Assembly: GCF_029893105.1 (NCBI RefSeq)
Contig: NZ_JARXWG010000003.1
Coordinates: 62,001-126,000 of the forward strand
Reading direction: 5' to 3'
Source: Parabacteroides sp. PF5-9
Lineage (GTDB): Bacteria > Bacteroidota > Bacteroidia > Bacteroidales > Tannerellaceae
Length of the DNA stretch: 64,000 nt
Shown: one piece after another, positions 25,908 through 35,158 of the stretch
Layout of the letters: each line of letters starts with the position of its first letter
How positions within the stretch are numbered: position 1 is the first letter of the stretch
Position numbers and translations under genes: made by a program
Notes under the pieces: generated by a model
Databases searched by the model: none
Seen by the model: only the letters and a program-made list of their open reading frames with translations
What the model was told of the DNA's origin: nothing

Positions 25908-26651
25908 TTATTTTTTTTGTGGAAAAGGGTAACTGTTCAACATTTTTAAGCGTTGATGAACGTGATACTTGATCCTTTCTACACAAGCTACGGGGTCTAA
26001 ATGTCGTTCTTTGGCATATACCTCTCCCATTGTTTCAAGCATCTCATCACTACCTAGTAAACGTTCGAAGTTTTTACACCCTTTTTCCAAAGAGACTTTG
26101 CCGAACACCATCCGGTTCAGATCAATCAGTTCAACAGGAATCTCTTTCAGAGAATCATCAAACAGAATATTGCCTTCCGAATAATCTTTATGTAATATCC
26201 CATGCATATGAAGATGTGCTGTCGTTCGAGCGATAGCAGTCAGGATCTCTTTCTCTCGGGAGAAAACCTTTGTGTAAAAATCTTTGTATAGGTGTGGACA
26301 GTCGGATTGTAAGGAGACAGAGTAGCTTTTTTCCATTAATAATCCGTCGCGACAAACAATATAACCGACCGGAGCAGGAGTACCTATTCCCAATTCGATT
26401 AACTTCAAGGCATACAGATATGCCCGCTCGGCTTTGGAGGCGCGTAGGCATGTATAAGCTATCCGATTAAACAAATGAGGTCTCTGGTATGATTTAACAA
26501 TCAAAGGATACCCTTCTATATGAAAGAGGCGAAGTTCATTCCGCCCCTGATAGATCACTTCCCCTTCATGATCAAAAATGTCGGGTAACTGAAGGATAAA
26601 CGACTCCAGTTTGTAGAATGTGGGATGAACAGTCCATTTGGTATGATGCAT
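25908..26651 (-). CDS. Lipopolysaccharide kinase (Kdo/WaaP/InaA) family protein
   Basis: The 247-residue protein has a eukaryotic-like kinase pattern: the Lys in YPLIVKSYQRP, then a catalytic loop HKDYSEGNILF near residue 158 and a metal-binding-like ELIDLNRM. It belongs to the family that phosphorylates LPS core sugars (WaaP, KdkA). The substrate here is probably a lipid A-core sugar, by family. It is the second gene after the GT2 glycosyltransferase (21-bp gap), which supports an envelope-glycan role. It ends at a bidirectional terminator. It has no signal peptide, so it is cytoplasmic. Confidence 0.88.
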   Translation of the reverse strand: MHHTKWTVHPTFYKLESFILQLPDIFDHEGEVIYQGRNELRLFHIEGYPLIVKSYQRPHLFNRIAYTCLRASKAERAYLYALKLIELGIGTPAPVGYIVCRDGLLMEKSYSVSLQSDCPHLYKDFYTKVFSREKEILTAIARTTAHLHMHGILHKDYSEGNILFDDSLKEIPVELIDLNRMVFGKVSLEKGCKNFERLLGSDEMLETMGEVYAKERHLDPVACVERIKYHVHQRLKMLNSYPFPQKK

Positions 26652-26672
26652 TTCAACAGGATTTGTTTAGAT

Positions 26673-27395
26673 TTAGATTTTATCTCTCCGGTGGATCAGC
26701 TTCAACCAGTAATATTTGAGTGGATTGCTGTATTTTAACTGTTTCCATGGACGACTGCCATGTGGCTGATGAAAAACCGGCAATGTAGTACACAAATAAT
26801 TATTGAAACCTTGTTTCAGTGACTCGTGTGAAATCGTGACATCATGCCAGGATTTGGAAGGATCCAACCGTTGAAAATTAAACTTTTGCATAAAGGCGGT
26901 CGTGAGCAATGAGCAGCAGAAACTCAAATGTTTACGGGTGGTAAAGACCTTGTTCTCTTCTCCTTTTGCGTATAAGTAAGGATAATTGATGAGCCCTTTA
27001 TCATCGACCGTTACAGCTGCAGCGATTCCGCAGTCTGGCCGTTGTTGCGCCTCATCGAAAAGTCGTTGCAGTGTATCCGGATGAACCACCACATCAGATT
27101 CTACAATACATAATCCGGCGTCTTCTTTTAAAGCCTTTTCCTGGCTTAACTGAAGAACAAACAGGTAGTTGGGCGATGGGTTTTGAGTCAGGTCAGATAA
27201 ATGCACCAGATTAAACCCATATTGTTGGGCTGCCTTATCAAGTATAGCCGAGTTTTCAGGAGTACTGAAATCATTGTATACGGTGTAGGTATAAGGAATC
27301 CGGAATTGCGAATGCGTAATCGCCTCTATTGTTTTTAGTGTTAATTCGATAGAGTCTTTAACCGGAGTGATGATATGTATTTTTTTCATTTGCAT
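26673..27395 (-). CDS. Family 2 glycosyltransferase
   Basis: The 240-residue protein has the GT-A fold start KIHIITPVKDSIELTLKTIEAI, then VYNDFSTPENS, and the metal-binding acidic motif in CIVESDVVVHPDTLQRL. Later segments are SWHDVTISHESLKQG and a basic C-terminus. Family 2 enzymes transfer sugars from nucleotide sugars; with the LPS kinase behind it, core oligosaccharide synthesis is the likely job. Two in-frame ATGs (27395 and 27389) are possible. The -7 box at 27404-27411 leaves a very short leader for either. Confidence 0.87.
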   Translation of the reverse strand: MQMKKIHIITPVKDSIELTLKTIEAITHSQFRIPYTYTVYNDFSTPENSAILDKAAQQYGFNLVHLSDLTQNPSPNYLFVLQLSQEKALKEDAGLCIVESDVVVHPDTLQRLFDEAQQRPDCGIAAAVTVDDKGLINYPYLYAKGEENKVFTTRKHLSFCCSLLTTAFMQKFNFQRLDPSKSWHDVTISHESLKQGFNNYLCTTLPVFHQPHGSRPWKQLKYSNPLKYYWLKLIHRRDKI

Positions 27396-27403
27396 AATGT
27401 GTG

Positions 27404-27411
27404 CAAAGATA
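27404..27411 (-). promoter_or_regulatory. -7 promoter box of the GT2/LPS-kinase operon
   Basis: TATCTTTG on the minus strand, 9 bp upstream of the first ATG. No good TTTG at the -33 distance. Confidence 0.5.
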
Positions 27412-27609
27412 GACTTATGTTTTTAGAAAGAGTTCTTATCTCTTTCGGAAAAAGCATAAAAAAGAGGTCATTTAAAGGTCAAAAATTCATTTTCAACGCA
27501 TTTTTTTTCAGGAATAATTGCCTACAGATGCTGTAATCCAAAAATAATTAGCTTAATTTGTGAATTGATAATCTAGGAAATTATATCCTTTTCTTAAATG
27601 TGATTGTAT

Positions 27610-29568
27610 ATGAAGGACTCCATTGAAGCTAATCTGCCCGAAGAAAGCGGTCAATTAGATGAAGCTAAAGCCCCACTCGAGGAAGTGGAAAAAAGTACGG
27701 TTGAGACATCGGTTAATGGTGAGCAGCCTGCTGCAGTTGAAACAGAAAAAATGACGGAAGAACCTCCTGTAAGCGGGACAGAGGCGGTTGAGTCTGTTCC
27801 TGAAACAGAAACGGAAAAATCTCCGGCTGAGGAAGAGTCGAAAGAACCGGATGCAACAGGCAAATTAACCAAAGAAGAGATCATTGTTAAAATCAGTGAA
27901 TTGGTCGAATCGGCTGCAGATCGTGGTCGAAATGAAATGGAATCTTTGAAACAAGCATTTTATAAGATCCGCCGTTCCGAGATAGAAGAGTTGAAAAAAA
28001 CGTTCCTTGAAGGTGAAGGTGAAGAAAAGGATTTTGTTGTTCCTGAAGATGAAGCCGAAAATAAATTAAAAGAATTATTGGCAACATACAAAGAGAAGCG
28101 TGCAGCTATTCATGCAGAAGCAGAACAACTGAAAGCGGCCAACTACGCACTCAAACTACAACTGATAGAACGATTGAAAGAGTTGACGGAAAGTCAGGAC
28201 GATTTCAATAAATTATACAACGAATTTAAGGAGATCCAACAACGTTGGAAAGAAGCTAAAGCAATTCCACAGGAACATGCCAACGAATTGTGGAAAAACT
28301 ACCAGATCTATAGTGAAAAGTTTTACGACCTGATCAAGATCAATAACCAATTCCGTGATTACGACTTTAAAAAGAATCTGGAGTTGAAGAGCGCTCTTTG
28401 CGAAGCTGTAGAGAAACTGGAAAATGAACAAGATGTCATTTCGGCGTTTCACCAACTGCAGAAATTGCACCAGCAATGGCGGGAGATCGGACCGGTGGCT
28501 AAAGATTTACGGGAAGAGATCTGGACGCGTTTCAAAGAGGCTTCTACCATCATCAACAAACGCCACCAGGAGCATTTTGAAGGACTGAAAGCCAAAGAAC
28601 AGGAAAATCTGGAGGCTAAAACAGCGATATGCGAAGAGATCGAAGCGATCGATTATGAGGCTTTGAAAACATTTAAAGACTGGGAGGCTAAGAACAAAGA
28701 AGTGATCGCTTTACAGGAGAAATGGAGAACAATCGGATTTGCTCCTAAAAAGTATAATGTCAAAATATTCGAACGTTTCCGCACAGCTTGCGACGTTTAT
28801 TTCAATAAAAAGAGTGTTTTCTATAAGTCTGTCAAAGAGGACATGGAAAAGAACTACGAACTGAAAAAAGCGCTCTGTGAACAAGCGGAAGAGTTGAAAG
28901 CGAGTACCGATTGGAAAACGACTACCGATAAAATGATCGCCCTTCAGAAAGAATGGAAAAAGATCGGGCCGGTAGCTCGTAAAAACTCTGATGCAATCTG
29001 GAAACGGTTCATAACAGCATGCGATGCTTTCTTTGAAGAAAAAAATAAAAATGTTGTTTCTCAAAAGAGCGTTGAACAAGATAATCTGGCAGCCAAAAAG
29101 GCGTTAATCGAAAAGATTAATGCGATCGGTGAAACCATGAATTCCGATGAGGCGCTTGCTGCACTGAAAGGACATATGGCCGAATGGAATACAATCGGTT
29201 TTGTACCGTTCAGAGAAAAAGATAAAATCTACAAAGAATATCATGAAGCTGTCGATAAACAATTCGACCGTCTGAAAGTCGATAAAAACGACCGTAAGAT
29301 GCAATCATTCCGTGATAACCTCAGTGATATCACCAGCAGTGAACACGGAAAAGGTAAGTTGTATAGCGAGCGTGAAAAGTTGATGCGTATATACGAACGG
29401 ATGAAAGCCGAATTGCAGACGTATGAGAACAACATCGGTTTCCTTAGTATCTCCTCAAAAGGCGGGGGCGGTTTAGTGAAAGAGATGGAACGCAAGATCG
29501 ACAAGTTAAAAGAAGAGATGGGACTGACGATCAAAAAGATCGAAGCCATTGATGAAAATCTGGAATAA
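27610..29568 (+). CDS. DUF349 repeat coiled-coil protein
   Basis: The start is the ATG at 27610 (MKDSIEANLPEESGQ), giving 652 residues; a TTG two codons earlier is less likely. Residues 1-95 are acidic, rich in Glu, Pro, Ser and Thr, and disordered. Five DUF349 repeats follow, marked by Trp-start motifs WKEAKAIPQ, WREIGPVA, WRTIGFAP, WKKIGPVA and WNTIGFVP at about residues 213, 290, 371, 448 and 524, regularly 77 residues apart. All are helical with an R/K-rich face. A C-terminal coiled coil (LVKEMERKIDKLKEEMG) ends the protein. The function of DUF349 proteins is unknown. An intrinsic terminator follows at once. Confidence 0.9.
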   Translation: MKDSIEANLPEESGQLDEAKAPLEEVEKSTVETSVNGEQPAAVETEKMTEEPPVSGTEAVESVPETETEKSPAEEESKEPDATGKLTKEEIIVKISELVESAADRGRNEMESLKQAFYKIRRSEIEELKKTFLEGEGEEKDFVVPEDEAENKLKELLATYKEKRAAIHAEAEQLKAANYALKLQLIERLKELTESQDDFNKLYNEFKEIQQRWKEAKAIPQEHANELWKNYQIYSEKFYDLIKINNQFRDYDFKKNLELKSALCEAVEKLENEQDVISAFHQLQKLHQQWREIGPVAKDLREEIWTRFKEASTIINKRHQEHFEGLKAKEQENLEAKTAICEEIEAIDYEALKTFKDWEAKNKEVIALQEKWRTIGFAPKKYNVKIFERFRTACDVYFNKKSVFYKSVKEDMEKNYELKKALCEQAEELKASTDWKTTTDKMIALQKEWKKIGPVARKNSDAIWKRFITACDAFFEEKNKNVVSQKSVEQDNLAAKKALIEKINAIGETMNSDEALAALKGHMAEWNTIGFVPFREKDKIYKEYHEAVDKQFDRLKVDKNDRKMQSFRDNLSDITSSEHGKGKLYSEREKLMRIYERMKAELQTYENNIGFLSISSKGGGGLVKEMERKIDKLKEEMGLTIKKIEAIDENLE

Positions 29569-29591
29569 TCACTGATAAATGAAAATAGCCG

Positions 29592-29637
29592 ACAGTTGGC
29601 AGATGCATAAAATAATTGCGCTGCCAACTGTTTTGTT
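29592..29637 (+). terminator. Intrinsic terminator after the DUF349 gene
   Basis: ACAGTTGGCAG pairs perfectly with CTGCCAACTGT (11 bp), followed by TTTGTT. The loop is 18 nt. Confidence 0.85.
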
Positions 29638-29653
29638 ATAATCCGTTCTGTAT

Positions 29654-30838
29654 ATGTCACGACTGCATCTATTCAATCCCGGATATGAAATGGCTGTTGC
29701 TAATGAGACCGTTCAGTATACACCGCCTCTAAACGTACAAAAAATGCGTAGAGAGTTGGCTTTATTACCTATGTGGTACGGAGAGAAGGAGGATTATGTA
29801 CTGATGGCAGATGAAACTCCTTCGTTTGACTTTGGAATTATTGATCGTATAAACTATCCGACTCCTGTTACTCTCCGGAGTATATATACTCAAATAAAGA
29901 TCTCACCAGCCATGGAGTGTTCTCCCTGGGGGTTGTCTCCGGATACCATAGCCTGTTTGAACCGGTTGAAAGCCGATCATCCATCATTAATAGTCCCTGT
30001 CTGGAAGAAAGAATATCATCAGTTATCGGGGCGACAGACTGCTGCCGAGTGCCTTGATCTTATCCGCAATTATTTACCAGAGGATTATTTCCCCTCTGCC
30101 CCTGTCTTCTGTCAAGAAACAGGAGAAATCGACGCTTTTATCAGGGAAAAACAACCACCCTTTGTTTTAAAAACCCCATTCTCCTCTTCCGGAAGAGGTT
30201 TATGGTGGTTGTACGAAAACCGGCTGAATACAAATGATATCCAATGGATCAATGGAGCGCTTAAACGACAACGATTGATCAGTATAGAGTTGGGGTTGGA
30301 CAAAGTACAGGATTTTGCGTTGGAGTTTTATCTTGATGATGAGGGAAAAGTCAGCTATGAAGGTATTTCTGTTTTTAACACGGTTGGCAAAGGGGCATAT
30401 ACCGGAAATCGTTTAGACAGTCAGGAGAACTTGCATCAAAGCATCTTTCAATTGACCGGTGGAACTTATTTCAACCGGATACGTCATGCGGTTCAGTCGA
30501 TTATAGAAAACATATTCGGAGGAATCTATTCCGGTTATATCGGCGTAGATATGCTTGTCTACAAAACAGAAAAAGGGAATCTTATCCACCCTTTTGTAGA
30601 AATCAATATGCGGTATACTATGGGGATGGTCGCCATACAACTTGTCAGAAAGCATATTGCACCTTCTGCTTCCGGACATTTTAGTATGACCTACTCAGTC
30701 AATGCCTATGAAGAAGATGTGCTTCTGAAAGAAAAATATCCCTTAGTGATTGAAAACAATCGGATCAGACAAGGTTATCTCTCCTTATGTCCCGTGAATA
30801 GAGAAACACAGTTTCGTACTTTTGTCTTGGTCGATTGA
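29654..30838 (+). CDS. Uncharacterised ATP-grasp-like protein
   Basis: The 394-residue cytoplasmic-looking protein is not of a family I can name. Residues ~160-330 resemble an ATP-grasp fold. PPFVLKTPFSSSGRGLWWL near residue 169 matches the nucleotide-binding Lys strand plus a Ser/Gly-rich loop. HPFVEINMRYTMGM near residue 315 matches the metal-binding E-x-N strand. QDFALEFYLDDEGKV near residue 220 fits the acidic mid-domain strand. The N-terminus (MSRLHLFNPGYEMAVANETV) is unusual. ATP-grasp enzymes ligate a carboxylate to an amine or thiol; the substrate is unknown. It lies downstream of a terminator, convergent with the lactonase gene, 17 bp apart at the 3' ends. Confidence 0.6.
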   Translation: MSRLHLFNPGYEMAVANETVQYTPPLNVQKMRRELALLPMWYGEKEDYVLMADETPSFDFGIIDRINYPTPVTLRSIYTQIKISPAMECSPWGLSPDTIACLNRLKADHPSLIVPVWKKEYHQLSGRQTAAECLDLIRNYLPEDYFPSAPVFCQETGEIDAFIREKQPPFVLKTPFSSSGRGLWWLYENRLNTNDIQWINGALKRQRLISIELGLDKVQDFALEFYLDDEGKVSYEGISVFNTVGKGAYTGNRLDSQENLHQSIFQLTGGTYFNRIRHAVQSIIENIFGGIYSGYIGVDMLVYKTEKGNLIHPFVEINMRYTMGMVAIQLVRKHIAPSASGHFSMTYSVNAYEEDVLLKEKYPLVIENNRIRQGYLSLCPVNRETQFRTFVLVD

Positions 30839-30855
30839 TGTTTTAAACTCATTCA

Positions 30856-31920
30856 TTATTCCTGAATGGAGAGGAATTTCAGGCAAACCGGACTATCCAA
30901 TAAAATGTCCTTCTGTATGTCTGTCAAAGCACCGTTTTCAGGATTGATGGCAAATAATTGTATGTTATGGCTGTCTTTATTGGCAACCAATAGGAACTTG
31001 CCATTGGGCGTAATGACCATATTACGGGGATGTACTCCTGTCGGTTGATAGCCTGTCTTTGCCAATTTGCCATCTTTTTGATTCAGGGCAAAGATAGCGA
31101 CTCCATCTCCTTTCAAACGATTAGAAGCATAGACAAACTGTCCATCCGGAGTGATTGCAATATCCCCACTTCCTTTGGCGTTTAATGTATCAGCTACGAT
31201 GGTCTGAATCTCTTTCAGGTTACCATTGTTATACAAGAAACCGGTCACTGTTCCTGCCAGTTCATTAATCAGATAGAGATATTTGCCTGACGGATGAAAT
31301 TCGATATGACGCGGACCGGAACCGTCCGTCACTTTAAAAGAGGTTCGAGAGTCTTCTTTTATAAAAGGTTCTTTTTCTGAATGCGTTGTTTCAAAGCGAT
31401 AAATATGGTCTGTCCCCAAATCTGTTGCAAATAAGTATTTCCCATCCGGAGAGAATTTAACACAGTGAAGGTGCGGAGCGTTCTGACGACCTTTTTCAGT
31501 GCCTTGTCCGGAGAATGTGATCACTTGTTTGACAGGCGATAAAGCTCCCTCCGTATTGGTGTCGAATACACTGATCGAACCTCCTCCATAATTTGCTGTG
31601 ACGACATGATTTCCTGCGGTATCGACAGTCATATTACATGGGGAAGCACCAGCTGTCTCCGATCGGTTTATAAAGGTTAGTTGTCCACTTTCCGGATCAA
31701 ATGAAAAAGCATTTGCATACGACGGATTCCCGTTGTTCTCTGTGACGGCATAAATGAATCGGTTATCTGGTGTGGAAACAAGATAAGACGGATTGTCCAC
31801 TTTTGCCATAGAGACATAGGCGGCTTCCCCAGTCATTGTATTCAATTGATACACATACAGACCTTCACTCGCACCCATCGTATAGGTGCCTATCAATAAG
31901 TATAACATATACTGAATCAT
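30856..31920 (-). CDS. Lactonase family protein (6-phosphogluconolactonase-like beta-propeller)
   Basis: The start at 31920 (MIQYMLYLLIGTYTMG) is chosen because the -7 box at 31955-31962 lies downstream of an alternative start at 32013, whose first 31 residues do not fit the family. The 354 residues form a seven-bladed propeller. Conserved segments are LIGTYT, GLYVYQLNTMTGE, PSYLVSTPDNRFIYAVTEN, SPDGKYLFATDLG, GPRHIEFHPSGKYLYLINE, NPRNMVITPNGKFLLVANKDSHNI. This is the Pgl/YbhE family, which hydrolyses 6-phosphogluconolactone in some bacteria. With no pentose-phosphate neighbours, the substrate here is unproven. The ATG at 31908 is an alternative start. Confidence 0.88.
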   Translation of the reverse strand: MIQYMLYLLIGTYTMGASEGLYVYQLNTMTGEAAYVSMAKVDNPSYLVSTPDNRFIYAVTENNGNPSYANAFSFDPESGQLTFINRSETAGASPCNMTVDTAGNHVVTANYGGGSISVFDTNTEGALSPVKQVITFSGQGTEKGRQNAPHLHCVKFSPDGKYLFATDLGTDHIYRFETTHSEKEPFIKEDSRTSFKVTDGSGPRHIEFHPSGKYLYLINELAGTVTGFLYNNGNLKEIQTIVADTLNAKGSGDIAITPDGQFVYASNRLKGDGVAIFALNQKDGKLAKTGYQPTGVHPRNMVITPNGKFLLVANKDSHNIQLFAINPENGALTDIQKDILLDSPVCLKFLSIQE

Positions 31921-31954
31921 TTTTTCTGTAATTTCGTTTGATACATCAATGAGG

Positions 31955-31962
31955 CAAAGGTA
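31955..31962 (-). promoter_or_regulatory. -7 promoter box of the lactonase gene
   Basis: TACCTTTG on the minus strand, leaving a leader of about 28 nt before the ATG at 31920. Confidence 0.6.
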
Positions 31963-32087
31963 CATCTTTTTCTGTATGATCTTTTCTTTCTGACTTTGAT
32001 ACGATCCCATCAAAAAAAGGGCAAATCATCCAGATAATTCAGAAAAGATAAATATATTCGGGCAGTGATAATTATATTCTATCCATT

Positions 32088-33140
32088 ATGACTACTGCTG
32101 ATTTACTGAATATACGATTATACAATCAAGGGCTTGTTTGTGCAGGGTTTGAAAAACCTGAAGAAGTCGTTGCTTATATGGGCGCAATGCAATCTCAAGC
32201 CTATGAAATGGCCAAATGGGGGATTGGAGTCCGGCTGCCCGGTACGACGAATGCGTTGGTTGAGGAGGCGTTTAATCAAGGGCGGATCATTCGGACACAT
32301 ATTTTGCGTCCGACATGGCATTTTGTCGTTGCCGAAGATTTTCATTGGATGATGGAGTTGTCTTCTCCCAGACTGAGACCTGTATTTCTCAATTATGGAA
32401 AAATGCGCGGAATGGATGAGGAGGCGATTATGAAAGCCAGTCGCCTGGTTGTTCCTATTCTTGAAAAATACGGACATCTGACCCGTCTGGAGATAGGCGA
32501 ACATCTTAAAACAAAAGGTGTCGATATTGACCGGCATGATATGTCGCATATTATGTCGCGGGCAGAATTGGATGGCATTGTGTGTAATGGAGCCGTTAAA
32601 GGGAATAAACAGACTTATGCCTTACTGGCAGAAAGGGTTCCGAAAGGCAATAGACTAACCAAAGAGGAGGCTTTGGAAAAATTAGCACGAAAGTTTTTTA
32701 CAAGTCATGGCCCTGCTACACTACAGGATTACGTCTGGTGGTCGGGATTGCTCACATCTGATGCGCGTAAATCGGTCGAATGCATCAAAGACGATTTTAT
32801 ATGTGAAGAGATCAACGGGAAATCTTACTGGATGAAAAATGACATTCAGGAGCCAAAAGCAGAAACATCCGCCTTATTACTTCCCGCTTTTGATGAATAT
32901 GTGGTCAGTTATAAAGATCGCAGTGAGATTTTATCCGAACCGCATTATCGTAAAATTATTACACGTACAGGGGTATTCAGCCCTACGATTACGTATAACG
33001 GGGAGATCATAGGCAATTGGAAAAGAGTAGTCAAAAGAAAAAGTATTACTGCTGAACTCGCTTTCTTTGAATCCGTAAATAAGCAGGTCGAACGCCTTTT
33101 TCAGCAAGCAGTTAAGCTATACGAACAGTTCTATGGCTAA
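32088..33140 (+). CDS. Winged-helix AlkZ/YcaQ-like protein
   Basis: The 350-residue protein belongs to the HTH_42 family (AlkZ, YcaQ, formerly DUF1006). Near residues 34-36 is the QSQ tripeptide in MQSQAYEMAKWGI, matching the catalytic QxQ motif of AlkZ-type DNA glycosylases that remove alkylated bases or unhook interstrand crosslinks. Further family blocks are IIRTHILRPTWHFV, HGPATLQDYVWWSGL, and LLLPAFDEYVVSYKDR. Whether this member is a glycosylase or an AlkX-type relative cannot be told from sequence alone. A msrA gene follows 62 bp later; both could serve damage repair, but a 7-bp perfect inverted repeat (33165-33181) lies between. Confidence 0.83.
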   Translation: MTTADLLNIRLYNQGLVCAGFEKPEEVVAYMGAMQSQAYEMAKWGIGVRLPGTTNALVEEAFNQGRIIRTHILRPTWHFVVAEDFHWMMELSSPRLRPVFLNYGKMRGMDEEAIMKASRLVVPILEKYGHLTRLEIGEHLKTKGVDIDRHDMSHIMSRAELDGIVCNGAVKGNKQTYALLAERVPKGNRLTKEEALEKLARKFFTSHGPATLQDYVWWSGLLTSDARKSVECIKDDFICEEINGKSYWMKNDIQEPKAETSALLLPAFDEYVVSYKDRSEILSEPHYRKIITRTGVFSPTITYNGEIIGNWKRVVKRKSITAELAFFESVNKQVERLFQQAVKLYEQFYG

Positions 33141-33164
33141 CTTAAAAATCGCATAGAATAGTGC

Positions 33165-33181
33165 TACCAGAGCATCTGGTA
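33165..33181. repeat. Perfect 7-bp inverted repeat between the AlkZ-like gene and msrA
   Basis: TACCAGA (33165-33171) and TCTGGTA (33175-33181) with a 3-base spacer. It may be an operator for msrA or a weak hairpin; no T run follows. Confidence 0.5.
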
Positions 33182-33202
33182 TGAGTTAAATACAATAATA
33201 AA

Positions 33203-33718
33203 ATGACACAAAAAAGGGAATTAATACAAGAGGCAAAAACGGAGATTGCCATCTTTGCCGGGGGATGTTTCTGGGGCGTTGAGTATTTTATGCATCAATT
33301 ACCAGGTGTATTTCGTGTTGAATCGGGGTATATCGGAGGAACCAAAGAGGCTCCGTCATACGAAGAGGTATGTAGCCAGACCACCGGACATGTGGAGGCC
33401 GTTCGTATTCTTTTTGATCCGACAGAAACCGATTATGAAACATTGGCCAAATGTTTTTTTGAAATTCATGACCCAACCCAAACAGACGGTCAGGGACCGG
33501 ACTTGGGAGAGCAATACCGTTCGGTGGTTTTTTATACGACATCTGAGCAAAAGCAGATTGCAGAACAGTTAATTGCAGAATTAAAAAAACGTGGATATGC
33601 TGTCGCAACACAGCTTACGCCTGCGACAACATTCTGGGTGGCGGAAGATTATCATCAAAATTATTATGAACGAAAAGGTACGTTGCCTTATTGTCACGGA
33701 TACACCAAACGTTTTTAA
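33203..33718 (+). CDS. msrA: Peptide-methionine (S)-S-oxide reductase
   Basis: The 171-residue protein carries GCFWG with the catalytic Cys22, then GVFRVESGYIGG, GHVEAVRILFDP, FFEIHDPTQ, GPDLGEQYRSVVFY and the closing AEDYHQNYYERKG. All are MsrA-family blocks. It reduces methionine-S-sulfoxide in proteins, with thioredoxin. The MsrB domain that is fused to MsrA in many relatives is absent, so this is the single-domain form. It is convergent with the HTH gene; the stops are 17 bp apart. Confidence 0.96.
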   Translation: MTQKRELIQEAKTEIAIFAGGCFWGVEYFMHQLPGVFRVESGYIGGTKEAPSYEEVCSQTTGHVEAVRILFDPTETDYETLAKCFFEIHDPTQTDGQGPDLGEQYRSVVFYTTSEQKQIAEQLIAELKKRGYAVATQLTPATTFWVAEDYHQNYYERKGTLPYCHGYTKRF

Positions 33719-33734
33719 ATCCGCAGCAAACCGT

Positions 33735-34697
33735 TTATAATTTGTCGATACATATTCTTTGGTTCTGAAAGAAAAGAAGCCGCTCTCTTTCTCCTGTCTG
33801 TGAAATCAACATGGATGCTTTCTGTAAAGCTTCAATACGGGCTTTCAACTCGCAACAGGCGATTTGATCTGTTACGGTCATTGTTTGAAGAACAAATGTG
33901 ATAATAATACCCAGGCAACTATTTTCCGACCATAAATAAGAGCGGGTAGATCCTAAATGAATATTCGATACATACAAGGAAAATCGGCTCGTATTCTTGG
34001 AAAAACGACCATTTGTGGCATATCGCTCAAGGTCTTCCATAAAATCAAACAACTCCTTTTTTAGTTGAACAGCATGTTGCGCATCTATATGTTTAATACT
34101 GATGTAATAGCTGATATTTTCAATAAAGTTCGGTATGATTGCCGGATCCCAGATGTAATAGGTATAAGTCATTTTTTTGAGGTAATAATCCATCCGGGCA
34201 AATTCCTCTTGTAAACGGTCTGCGACTTTATATTTGTCGAACGACTGAAACATCATCTTCTCTCCATATAAATGGAGAAATTCGTAACATAAAAACTTTA
34301 AGAGATTGGGGTAGGCGAGGCATATACCTAACGGTATGGAATTTAACGCCTGGGCATATTCCGAATAAGGGGCGGTGGTAATCTCTTTGATTTTTTCGAC
34401 ATAGTTGACCAATACGTCATAATTAATATCTTCCCTGGAAGCATGGATGGTGGATACGGTAGGGTGAGGATTATAACTAATCTCTGAATCGATCATACGA
34501 TCTAACGAGAAGCCGAGTTTCCCGGCAATAGTAGCGGCCTCGTTTAGCGTGAAAGAGACCTCGCCCCTAAGCCGTCTGTAAACAGCTTCCTTCTCAATTT
34601 CCAACATATCGGTGAGTAGCGCCGAAAGTTCTTTTTTCTTAGGGAACTTACTGTTAAGTAGTTCCAACAACTGTACATGGATAAAATCTCTTTTCAT
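33735..34697 (-). CDS. Helix-turn-helix regulator with long Bacteroidetes-type C-terminal domain
   Basis: The 320-residue protein starts with a region (residues 1-70) whose sequence ALLTDMLEIEKEAVYRRLRGEVSFTLNEAATIAGKLGFSLDRMI fits a Cro/BetR-like HTH. The remaining 250 residues are helical, with no motif I recognise (YISIKHIDAQHAVQLKKELFD, LGSTRSYLWSEN). Such proteins are frequent in Bacteroides but uncharacterised. Its target is unknown. It is convergent with msrA. No clear -7 box lies upstream; a near match (CAAAAATG on the plus strand near 34701) is one base off. Confidence 0.65.
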   Translation of the reverse strand: MKRDFIHVQLLELLNSKFPKKKELSALLTDMLEIEKEAVYRRLRGEVSFTLNEAATIAGKLGFSLDRMIDSEISYNPHPTVSTIHASREDINYDVLVNYVEKIKEITTAPYSEYAQALNSIPLGICLAYPNLLKFLCYEFLHLYGEKMMFQSFDKYKVADRLQEEFARMDYYLKKMTYTYYIWDPAIIPNFIENISYYISIKHIDAQHAVQLKKELFDFMEDLERYATNGRFSKNTSRFSLYVSNIHLGSTRSYLWSENSCLGIIITFVLQTMTVTDQIACCELKARIEALQKASMLISQTGERERLLFFQNQRICIDKL

Positions 34698-34787
34698 CGT
34701 ACAAAAATGGGTTAGTGTTGTTGAATATACCGAATTAAGAAAAAGGTTTTGGTTGAATGGTTCTTTTTATTTTAAGAAGGTCGGTTT

Positions 34788-35099
34788 TTAAGCCTCTCCC
34801 TGTATTCCTCCTATAGGGGGGATAAAATCATCAAATTTGGCTGTTTTACCACTATTGGCTTGCTCTTCAAATTTAGCCACATTATCCTGGAGGGCATAAA
34901 GTAGGCGTTTGGCGTTATCAGGAGTGAGTATGACTCTGCTTTTTACCTTTGCTTTTGGTGCCCCGGGAACCACGCGTATGAAATCTAAGATAAATTCAGA
35001 AGCAGAGTGTGAGATAATAGCCAGGTTGGCATAGGTACCTTGAGCGATTTCTTCTGAGATCTCCACTTGAATTTCATTGGAAGGTTTCTTGTTATCCAT
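34788..35099 (-). CDS. DUF3467 protein
   Basis: The start at 35099 (MDNKKPSNEIQVEISEEIAQG) gives 103 residues. A longer frame from 35192 would begin inside a terminator hairpin and upstream of the -7 box, so it is rejected. The family pattern is visible: GTYANLAIISHSASEFILDFIRV, VVPGAPKAKVKSRVILTPDNAKRLL, and a C-terminus with DFIPP. The function is unknown. In other Bacteroidales, as I recall, DUF3467 genes directly follow rpoC; here the EEP and AraC genes and a repeat block lie between. Confidence 0.85.
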   Translation of the reverse strand: MDNKKPSNEIQVEISEEIAQGTYANLAIISHSASEFILDFIRVVPGAPKAKVKSRVILTPDNAKRLLYALQDNVAKFEEQANSGKTAKFDDFIPPIGGIQGEA

Positions 35100-35130
35100 A
35101 AATGTTTGTTTTGTTCGTTGTTCAATGAAA

Positions 35131-35138
35131 CAAAGATA
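35131..35138 (-). promoter_or_regulatory. -7 promoter box of the DUF3467 gene
   Basis: TATCTTTG on the minus strand, 32 bp before the ATG at 35099 and just after the terminator at 35159-35195. Confidence 0.55.
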
Positions 35139-35158
35139 CGAAATATCCTCTAATGTAT

